Assembly: GCA_965216225.1 (NCBI GenBank)
Contig: CBDCFF010000027.1
Span: 1 to 64,000 of the forward strand
Source of the DNA: 3107 sp965216225
GTDB lineage: Bacteria; Pseudomonadota; Alphaproteobacteria; Rhodobacterales; Rhodobacteraceae
Length of the DNA: 64,000 bases
Direction: 5' to 3'
Below, piece after piece: positions 57,252-64,000 of this stretch (its first letter is position 1; the number at the start of each line of letters is the position of its first letter). The notes under the pieces are model-generated. The model was not told the DNA's origin. It ran no database searches and worked only from the letters and a program-made list of their open reading frames with translations. Position numbers and translations under genes: made by a program.

Positions 57252-60200
57252 CTACCATCGGATGGCGGCGCCAAGGTCGAGGCCGAGGTCGTGGGTGGGG
57301 CTGCCGGTCGTGCTCTCCTGCCGGGTCGCCTCAAGGCGAAGGTGCAGGTCCATCGGGCCGCTGCGGGCGAGGCCGAGCCGCCAGCCGACACTGTATTCGC
57401 GACCCGCGTCCGTCAGCCCGAACCCGATCCCGCTCACCGCGACAAACCGGCCCGCCGCCATCGGAACCCCGTAGCCCAGCGTCGCATCGAAGCGCCGTTG
57501 CAGGTTGCCCTCAGTGGTGTCATCGCCGTCGTCACCGTCACCGGTGAGCAGACCGGCCAGGCTCTGGCGCGCCAAAAGCGACGCCGCACCGCCTTCGGTC
57601 GCCGCGCCCACCCCGTGGCCCAGCGACAGCGACCAGCCGAGATCGCTGCCGGGCCGCTGATCCCAGGTCAGCGTCGCCGACAGGCCACGCTCGCGGAAGC
57701 CCTGCGCCGCGTGGTCCAGCAGCCCGCGCGCACTGACCGCCGCGGTGATCCCGCGCGCCGGGTCGGCAAAGTCGAGGCTGACGCCGATGTCGGTGCCGTA
57801 GCCGGTTTCCGCATCGCCGCCGTCGTGGCGCAGGCCGACTTCGAGCCCCGGCGTCAGCGCCGCACCCGAGCCGAGGCGGAACCGTCGCGACCCGGTCAGA
57901 CCAAGGCGCAGCCGCGTCACCCCGGAGGAGGTGGCATCAAGGCGACCCTCCGCGCCGCTCGCCGCGTCCGATGTGGTTCGGAGCGCCAGCGCGTCGGCCT
58001 CCCAGGCCAGCACCATGCCTTCCGCGCCCGCCCCGAGCCGCCCGCGTGCGCCCACCGACCCCATCGTCAGCCCGATCCCGGCGCTCAGCGCGTCCTCGCC
58101 CGCAGGCGTCAGCGTCAGCGTGCCGCGACCGTAACCGGCGACGCCCCACAGCGTCAGACGGTCGTTCACCCGGTGGCCAAGCCACGGATAGAGCCCGGTC
58201 AGCGTCGCCGAAATCCGGCCATCATCGCTCGCCGCACCACCTGCCGCAGACGACCGGTAGTCGCCCTCGCCGCGCGAACGCGACAGCATCAGCCCGCCGC
58301 TGCGCTCGCCATTGCGCCAGTCGATGCCCAGCATCCCGCTGACCACTTCGCCGTCCAGCGACAGCGACCCGTCGCGCCCGTCGAAGCTCGTGACCGCCCC
58401 CCGGCCCCAGAGCGTGGCGGCACTGTCGCCACTGTCGCCGGTCAGCGCAAAGGCGCTGCCGGTGAGGAAATCGCGACCGGTCAACGCCCGCGAGCTGTAA
58501 CCGCGCTCCGCAGCGCCATCCCGGCCATCCCCGGTGTCATCCCAGGCATTCCCGGTGGCATCGCCAGCGCCGAAAAAGCTCTCGCCCAACGCCGCGAAGT
58601 CGGCCTCCGCATCCGCCCGAGCCTCCGCAGACCCACGCCCCGGCGCGATGGCGATCGTCTGACCGGCCAACTGTCCGGCAAGACCCGCCACCGGCGTCGC
58701 CGCCATCCGCGCCTGCGCCGTCTCCACCACCTGCTCCGACACCGTGCGCCCGAAACGCGGCAACCACGACGCAACCGGCGCTGTCCGGTCCGGGATGGCC
58801 GCCGCGATCACCGCGCCCGTTGCGGCGCTGGTCAGCGTCTCCGGGTTGCCCGCATCGTCGGTGAAACTCACCCGCACCCTGATCCGCGCGCCCAGATCCA
58901 TCTCGTCCAGCGTGTAGGTGGCCGAGGTCGCGCCCGGAATTGGCGTCCCCACGTCCGGGCTGAGAGCGCGGGCGCCGGGACCGGTCGTCGCATGGAACCA
59001 CTGATAGCTGTACTCGTCTGGTTCGCTCATGGGGTCAGGCTTGCCGTCGGGGTCCACGATGGCGGCGTGATTGACCGTCAGCGTCTCGCCCACCTGCGGC
59101 GGGTTGGAACCACCTGCAATCAGCTCCAGCGGCTCGCCGGTGGCGGGGGTGTTGGCGGCCCGCGTCACCGTCAGCATGTAGGTCTGCGTGGTGCTGTCGT
59201 CCTCCGCCGTCACCCGCACCCTGATCTCGTTCGCGCCTTCCGTCAGCGCGACCTGAAAGCCGGGCGTCGTCATGTTCGCGTCGTCGATCACCGTGTCCGA
59301 GGCGTCCAGATACGCGACCATCGCAGTGTCGTCGCTCAGCGTCGGCGTCAGCGTGATCTGCCCCACACCGTTGGCAACGTCTGCGGTGTAGGCGGTCAAC
59401 GTTGGGGCGAACGTCTGGTTCAGCGGGATCGCGCCGCCGTTCGCGCCCGCCAGCGCCAGCGCGCGCAGCGTCGCGTCGGTGGAGAGCGGGGTGGCGGGCG
59501 GCGCGATCATGCCGCTCGACGGCCAGGCGGCGCTGGTCAGCGCCTCCGGGTTGCCCGCGTCATCGGTGAAACTCACCCGCACCCTGATCCGCGCGCCCTC
59601 ATCCGCCTCGGCCAGCGTGTAGGTGGCGGCGTTCGCGCCGATCATCGTCTCGTTCGACACGCCGTCGCTGTCGCTGTCCACCCGCAGCCACTGCCAGGTG
59701 AAACTGCCGGGCAGCCCGTCCGCATCCGCAATCCCGCCGGTGGTCGCCGTCAGCACCTCGCCCACCTGCGCCGTGCCGGAGATCACCGGCGCGCCGGTCG
59801 CGGGGGTGTTGGTGGTGTCGAGCACCGTCACCGTCACGCCGGGGATGGCGATGCTGCTGTAGTCGCCGTCCGAACTCGTAGCAGAGTGGGTCAGCGTCAC
59901 CGTTTCGTTATCGGTATCCCCATCGTTGTCCGCCGTCACCGTCACCGTCCGGGGCGTGTCCCAGTCGAGCGACGTGAAGGTCAGGGTGGTCGGATTCGGA
60001 GTCACGTCCGTGCCCGCGTGCCCGGCGACCGTCACCGTCACATCCGCCGTCGGCTCGGTATCGAGGACCACCGTATAGCTGTCGCCGGTCGTGTCCTCCT
60101 CCGTCACCGTCAACGGCGACCCGGACACCGTGACCCCCGGCGCGGTCGGCTCCTCTGGCATGCCCATCACCTCCGCCGAGGGCGGGCCGTCGTTGGCGCC

Positions 60201-63200
60201 GCTCCGGGTCGCGATCACCCGCACCATGTATTCGGCGCCGTTGGCGAGGCCGCCGATGGTGTGGCTTATGGTCGAACCCGGAGTGACCGTGGCCTGCCGG
60301 TCGCCGGTGTTGTAGTCCTCGCCGTCCGACTTCCACTGCACCCTGTAGCCGGTGGCGTTGCTCACCGCCGTCCACTCCACCACCAGTTGCCCGTTGCCCT
60401 CCGTGACCATCACCCCCGTCACCTGCGCGGTGTCGTTGTCGAGCACCGTCACCGTCACGCCGGGGATGGCGATGCTGCTGTAGTCGCCGTCCGAACTCGT
60501 AGCAGAGTGGGTCAGCGTCACCGTTTCGTTATCGGTATCCCCATCGTCGCCCGCCGTCACCCTAACCTCCTGGGGCGTGCTCCAGGTCGTGCTTGTGAAG
60601 ATCAGCGGCGTCGGGGTCGGGGTCACGTCCGTGCCCGCGTGCCCGGCGACCGTCACCGTCACATCCGCCGTCGGCTCGGTATCGAGGACCACCGTATAGC
60701 TGTCGCCGGTCGTGTCCTCCTCCGTCACCGTCAACGGCGACCCGGACACCGTGACCCCCGGCTCTTCTGGCATGCCCATCACCTCCGCCGAGGGCGGGCC
60801 GTCGTTGGCGCCGCTCCGGGTCGCGATCACCCGCACCGTGTATTCGGCGCCGTTGGCGAGGCCGCCGATGGTGTGGCTTATGGTCGAACCCGGAGTGACC
60901 GTGGCCTGCCGGTCGCCGGTGTTGTAGTCCTCGCCGCCCGACTTCCACTGCACCTTGTAGCCGGTGGCGTTGCTCACCGCCGTCCACTCCACCACCAGTT
61001 GCCCGTTGCCCTCCGTGACCATCACCCCCGTCACCTGCGCGGTGTCGTTGTCGAGCACCGTCACCGTCACGCCGGGGATGGCGATGCTGCTGTAGTCGCC
61101 GTCCGAACTCGTAGCAGAGTGGGTCAGCGTCACCGTTTCGTTATCGGTATCCCCATCGTCGCCCGCCGTCACCCTAACCTCCTGGGGCGTATTCCAGTCG
61201 AGCGACGTGAAGGTCAGGGTGGTCGGATTCGGAGTCACGTCCGTGCCCGCGTGCCCGGCGACCGTCACCGTCACATCCGCCGTCGGCTCGGTATCGAGGA
61301 CCACCGTATAGCTGTCGCCGGTCGTGTCCTCCTCCGTCACCGTCAGCGCCGACTCCGACACCGTGACCCCCGGCGCGGTCGGCTCCTCTGGCGTTCCCAT
61401 CACCTCCGCCGAGGGCGGGCCGTCGTTGGCGCCGCTCCGGGTCGCGATCACCCGCACCGTGTATTCGGCGCCGTTGGCGAGGCCGCCGATGGTGTGGCTT
61501 GTGGTCGAACCCGGAGTGACCGTGGCCTGCCGGTCGCCGGTGTTGTAGTCCTCGCCGCCCGACTTCCACTGCACCCTGTAGCCGGTGGCGTTGCTCACCG
61601 CCGTCCACTCCACCACCAGTTGCCCGTTGCCCTCCGTGACCATCACCCCCGTCACCTGCGCGGTGTCGTTGTCGAGCACCGTCACCGTCACGCCGGGGAT
61701 GGCGATGCTGCTGTAGTCGCCGTCCGAACTCGTAGCAGAGTGGGTCAGCGTCACCGTATCATTCGCCGTGTCCGCATCGCTGACCGCCGTCACCGTCACC
61801 GTCCGGGGCGTGTCCCAGTCGAGCGACGTGAAGATCAGCGGCGTCGGGGTCGGGGTCACGTCCGTGCCCGCGTGCCCGGCGACCGTCACCATCACATTCG
61901 CTGTCGGCCGGCTGTCGAGCACCACCGTATAGCTGTCGCCGGTCGTGTCCTCCTCCGTCACCGTCAGCGCCGTCTCCGACACCGTGACTCCCGCCGCGTC
62001 GTCGTCGGTGATGGCGCCGGTGAAGTCGAGCGAAACGGGCGTCGCCTCGCCGCGGTTACTGCTCTGATCGAGTGTCCACCGGATGGTGATCGTCTCATCA
62101 TCTTCGGCCACCATGTCATCGGTGATGGTGATGGCGAGCGTCGCCGAGAGATCCCCCGCCGGTACCGTGAAAGACACGCTTCCCCCCGTCAGGAAGTCGT
62201 CCTCGTAGTCCACACCCCGCGTCGCCGTGCCGCCGATGCCCCCGGCTGTCGCTCCATAGGCCGTGTCCAGGCTGCTCGGGTGGTCGAGCGTCAGGGTCAG
62301 CCTCATCGTGCCGCCCTCGCCCGCGGTGACATCCGCGATCGAGGCCATCGGCACGCCCTCGTCATCCCGAATGCTGACAGTGGCCACTGCGGATGATGGG
62401 TCCAGCGTCGCGCCCGCCGGGTTGCCCAGCATGACCCGGAAGCTCCCGGGCGCACCGGCTTCAAAGGTATCGTTGTCCAGGATCGGGATGGTGATCGCCT
62501 GCGATGTCACGCCCGGCGCGAAGGTGAGCGTGCCCATGGTTGCCGTATAGTCTACCCCCGCCACCGCAGTGCTGTCCTGCGTCTGGTAATCCACGGTAAT
62601 CATATCAAGGCTGGTGCGGTCAAGTTCCACGCCGACCATGCCGACACCCTCGTTCTCGGCAACCTCCACGTTGACAGAAACGAACGACAGCGCCGGCAGC
62701 GCGTCCGTCGTCCCGGTCCCGCTCTGCGACCACGGACTGTCGCCTTCGCCATTCGTCGCCCGCACCTGCACCTCGTATTCCGTGTCTTCAACCAGATTCA
62801 GGATGAACGCCATCAGCCCGGACTCATCGCCGGGACCGGCAATCCAGGCGTTCTCCGTTGTCTTCCGGTAGCGCAGGTCGTAGCCGGTGATCGCCGGGCG
62901 GTCCGTATTGTCCGGCTGCGTCCACTCCACGATGAGGCTGTCGGGAAAGTCCATGATTGTCACCACCACGGGCGCATCCGGCGCAAGCGGCGGCTCGAGA
63001 TCGTTGACGTTGATCGTCACCGCGATCAACGCCGTGCCGCCGTTGCGGTCATCCGCCGTCACCGTCACCGAGTAGCTCGTCTTCGCCTCGTAGTCGTAGC
63101 TCTCGCCCACCAGGGTCTGAATCTGGCCGCTTGTCGGAACGATGCCGAACTTCGCCATATCGGGGCCGCCCAGAGTGTATTCGAGCGTGTCGCCGTCCGC

Positions 63201-64000
63201 GTCCGTCGCGGCGACCGGCGCGCCGATGTCCAGCGCCACCGCCACCGTCGCATCGCCCACCGTCTCTGTCAGAGTCAGAATCCGGGGCGCGACGCCCGCG
63301 AACACCGGTGCGGTATTGATGGTTGCGGCTCCCGCCGGCCAGGCATCGCTGGTCAGCGCCTCCGGGTTGTCCGCGTCGTCGGTGAAGCTGGCCTGCACCC
63401 TGATCTTCCCGCCCGCATCCGCCGCAACCAGCGTGTAGGCGCCAGCGTCCGCGCCGATGTTGGTCTCCGTGCCGAACTCATCCACGCGGATCCACTGATA
63501 GGTGTAGCCGGGGCTCGTCAGCCCGTCCGCATCCGCAATCCCGCCAGTATCCGCCGTCAGCACCTCGCCCACCTGCGCCGCGCCCGAGATCACCGGCGCG
63601 CCGGTCGCGGGGGTGTTGTCGGTGTCGATCAGGGTGACGGTCGCCTCCGCATCAGCGCCCTCCTTCATCCACGGCGGCAGCATTCCCAAGCTGATCTTCA
63701 CGCTCTCCCCGTCGTCGTCGTCCACGTCATCGAGCGCAGTCACCCGGAAGGTCTTGCTGATATCGCTGGGGTTGAAGCTAACCGTAACATCAGTAATGTA
63801 ATCCGCAGGGGTCGCCCCGTTCTGCCCCTCCGACACGATTTGCACTATCCCGCTGCCCCGTGCGTATGGCGACAGTCGGACGGTCAGCAGTACCCCCGCC
63901 ACATCGCCTTCGGTCGCTGACGCCGTGGACGACCCGAACGAGATCACCGATTGCGCCACCACACTGGCCGTCGCCGTGCTGGTCAGCGTCTCCGCTGCGC
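57252..64000 (-). CDS. Giant surface protein with Calx-beta/FN3-like repeats and C-terminal beta-barrel, 5' partial
   Basis: The frame is open from the window edge to a TAG at 57252 (2,249 residues visible). From N to C: Calx-beta-like and Ig/cadherin-like modules (VISGAAQVGEVLTADTGGIA, DGDTLEYTLGG), an FN3 module (WTQPDNTDRPAITGYDLRYR), Calx-beta modules (VDYTATMGTLTFAPG), then four near-identical modules VTVTEEDTTGDSYTVVLD...DGDYSSIAIPGVTVTVLDND alternating with three FN3 modules (WTAVSNATGYRVQWKSGG), two further Ig-like modules, and a ~480-residue C-terminal barrel (GSAFALTGDSGDSAATLWGR to LGLDLGAAIRW) ending in Trp, as outer-membrane barrels do. Probably an autotransporter-like adhesin. 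No secretion signal is visible because the start lies outside the window. Confidence 0.85.
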   Translation of the reverse strand, partial: AAETLTSTATASVVAQSVISFGSSTASATEGDVAGVLLTVRLSPYARGSGIVQIVSEGQNGATPADYITDVTVSFNPSDISKTFRVTALDDVDDDDGESVKISLGMLPPWMKEGADAEATVTLIDTDNTPATGAPVISGAAQVGEVLTADTGGIADADGLTSPGYTYQWIRVDEFGTETNIGADAGAYTLVAADAGGKIRVQASFTDDADNPEALTSDAWPAGAATINTAPVFAGVAPRILTLTETVGDATVAVALDIGAPVAATDADGDTLEYTLGGPDMAKFGIVPTSGQIQTLVGESYDYEAKTSYSVTVTADDRNGGTALIAVTINVNDLEPPLAPDAPVVVTIMDFPDSLIVEWTQPDNTDRPAITGYDLRYRKTTENAWIAGPGDESGLMAFILNLVEDTEYEVQVRATNGEGDSPWSQSGTGTTDALPALSFVSVNVEVAENEGVGMVGVELDRTSLDMITVDYQTQDSTAVAGVDYTATMGTLTFAPGVTSQAITIPILDNDTFEAGAPGSFRVMLGNPAGATLDPSSAVATVSIRDDEGVPMASIADVTAGEGGTMRLTLTLDHPSSLDTAYGATAGGIGGTATRGVDYEDDFLTGGSVSFTVPAGDLSATLAITITDDMVAEDDETITIRWTLDQSSNRGEATPVSLDFTGAITDDDAAGVTVSETALTVTEEDTTGDSYTVVLDSRPTANVMVTVAGHAGTDVTPTPTPLIFTSLDWDTPRTVTVTAVSDADTANDTVTLTHSATSSDGDYSSIAIPGVTVTVLDNDTAQVTGVMVTEGNGQLVVEWTAVSNATGYRVQWKSGGEDYNTGDRQATVTPGSTTSHTIGGLANGAEYTVRVIATRSGANDGPPSAEVMGTPEEPTAPGVTVSESALTVTEEDTTGDSYTVVLDTEPTADVTVTVAGHAGTDVTPNPTTLTFTSLDWNTPQEVRVTAGDDGDTDNETVTLTHSATSSDGDYSSIAIPGVTVTVLDNDTAQVTGVMVTEGNGQLVVEWTAVSNATGYKVQWKSGGEDYNTGDRQATVTPGSTISHTIGGLANGAEYTVRVIATRSGANDGPPSAEVMGMPEEPGVTVSGSPLTVTEEDTTGDSYTVVLDTEPTADVTVTVAGHAGTDVTPTPTPLIFTSTTWSTPQEVRVTAGDDGDTDNETVTLTHSATSSDGDYSSIAIPGVTVTVLDNDTAQVTGVMVTEGNGQLVVEWTAVSNATGYRVQWKSDGEDYNTGDRQATVTPGSTISHTIGGLANGAEYMVRVIATRSGANDGPPSAEVMGMPEEPTAPGVTVSGSPLTVTEEDTTGDSYTVVLDTEPTADVTVTVAGHAGTDVTPNPTTLTFTSLDWDTPRTVTVTADNDGDTDNETVTLTHSATSSDGDYSSIAIPGVTVTVLDTTNTPATGAPVISGTAQVGEVLTATTGGIADADGLPGSFTWQWLRVDSDSDGVSNETMIGANAATYTLAEADEGARIRVRVSFTDDAGNPEALTSAAWPSSGMIAPPATPLSTDATLRALALAGANGGAIPLNQTFAPTLTAYTADVANGVGQITLTPTLSDDTAMVAYLDASDTVIDDANMTTPGFQVALTEGANEIRVRVTAEDDSTTQTYMLTVTRAANTPATGEPLELIAGGSNPPQVGETLTVNHAAIVDPDGKPDPMSEPDEYSYQWFHATTGPGARALSPDVGTPIPGATSATYTLDEMDLGARIRVRVSFTDDAGNPETLTSAATGAVIAAAIPDRTAPVASWLPRFGRTVSEQVVETAQARMAATPVAGLAGQLAGQTIAIAPGRGSAEARADAEADFAALGESFFGAGDATGNAWDDTGDGRDGAAERGYSSRALTGRDFLTGSAFALTGDSGDSAATLWGRGAVTSFDGRDGSLSLDGEVVSGMLGIDWRNGERSGGLMLSRSRGEGDYRSSAAGGAASDDGRISATLTGLYPWLGHRVNDRLTLWGVAGYGRGTLTLTPAGEDALSAGIGLTMGSVGARGRLGAGAEGMVLAWEADALALRTTSDAASGAEGRLDATSSGVTRLRLGLTGSRRFRLGSGAALTPGLEVGLRHDGGDAETGYGTDIGVSLDFADPARGITAAVSARGLLDHAAQGFRERGLSATLTWDQRPGSDLGWSLSLGHGVGAATEGGAASLLARQSLAGLLTGDGDDGDDTTEGNLQRRFDATLGYGVPMAAGRFVAVSGIGFGLTDAGREYSVGWRLGLARSGPMDLHLRLEATRQESTTGSPTHDLGLDLGAAIRW
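59830..62000 (-). repeat. Near-identical ~620-bp tandem modules in the surface protein
   Basis: The marker ggtcgtgtcc recurs at 60088, 60708, 61320 and 61941, giving spacings of 620, 612 and 621 bp. Each full unit encodes one Calx-beta-like module and one FN3-like module; the last unit has only the first. The units differ by few bases, so they probably expand, contract or convert by recombination. Short-read assembly may have mis-set the copy number. Confidence 0.9.

Noticed and set aside
60075..61960. CRISPR-like or satellite repeat
   Set aside because: The units are ~620 bp, in frame and protein-coding; this is a protein module repeat.
57219..62396. 1,725-residue open frame on the plus strand opposite the giant surface protein
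   Set aside because: It is antisense to a repeat-rich, GC-rich gene; the translation is a low-complexity Arg/His/Gly shadow with no domain, while the minus strand has clear modules and a barrel.

Overview
The window comes from a GC-rich alphaproteobacterium, most likely a member of the Rhodobacterales (inferred from the character of the housekeeping proteins and the sfsA/map/molybdopterin-binding-protein neighbourhood; no marker gene was searched). Its main feature is a very heavy insertion-sequence load. About half of the 64 kb is made of IS elements or IS fragments from at least nine families (IS66, IS481, IS256, IS21, IS5, IS630, IS3, IS4, IS110). Many are inserted into one another, and several host genes are truncated or frameshifted. 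This pattern fits a lineage in a recent IS burst with relaxed selection, for example one newly confined to a host or narrow niche (inference).

Layout. 1-4.9 kb: part of one IS66, a fragment of a TbpB-like surface-protein gene, a second IS66, two IS481 remnants and a beheaded LysR regulator gene. 4.9-16.2 kb: the largest intact chromosomal block. It holds a Bax-inhibitor-1 membrane protein, a BKACE-family enzyme, pyrF, trhO, a 51-residue small ORF, the NAD-salvage pair pncA-pncB, map, sfsA, a broken molybdopterin-binding-protein gene, an OmpA-family protein, mbfA (ferritin-like iron exporter) and a parDE toxin-antitoxin pair with a perfect palindromic operator. 16.2-27.7 kb: a mosaic of IS256, IS5, IS3, IS21, IS630 and IS4 pieces. 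27.7-37.9 kb: two low-GC acetyltransferase-like genes, an IS630 inserted exactly in a stop codon, a lipoprotein, a DUF262/HNH nuclease-like gene (possible phage defence), an IS481, carB and a decayed gnd pseudogene. 38.0-57.2 kb: uninterrupted IS material nested up to three levels deep. 57.25-64 kb: the C-terminal 2,249 residues of a giant surface protein (repeated Calx-beta-like and fibronectin-III-like modules plus a C-terminal beta-barrel) that runs off the window.

Many insertion events can be ordered from target-site duplications (TSDs) read directly: ggtagagg around the IS66 at 54689-57120, cgtcgatc around the IS66 at 44647-49722, tccgagta around the IS66 at 51451-54412, acaaag and gcgttc around two 2,638-bp IS21 copies, and cctagt around an intact IS481 at 41195-42253. 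At 44.6-49.7 kb the order is IS21 inside IS66 inside IS256. At 50.2-57.2 kb an IS630 relic was hit by IS5 (itself later hit by a passenger-carrying IS66) and separately by another IS66.

The best candidates for further attention are: (1) IS481 copies that carry no stop codon of their own and take it from the CTAG/CTAA target; (2) the IS66 with a translationally coupled pRiA4b-ORF3-like passenger gene; (3) the solitary DUF262-HNH protein; (4) a strong hairpin in the 5' leader of an IS110, where a bridge RNA would be expected; (5) the near-identical ~620-bp tandem modules in the giant surface protein. No tRNA, rRNA, CRISPR array or prophage was recognised.
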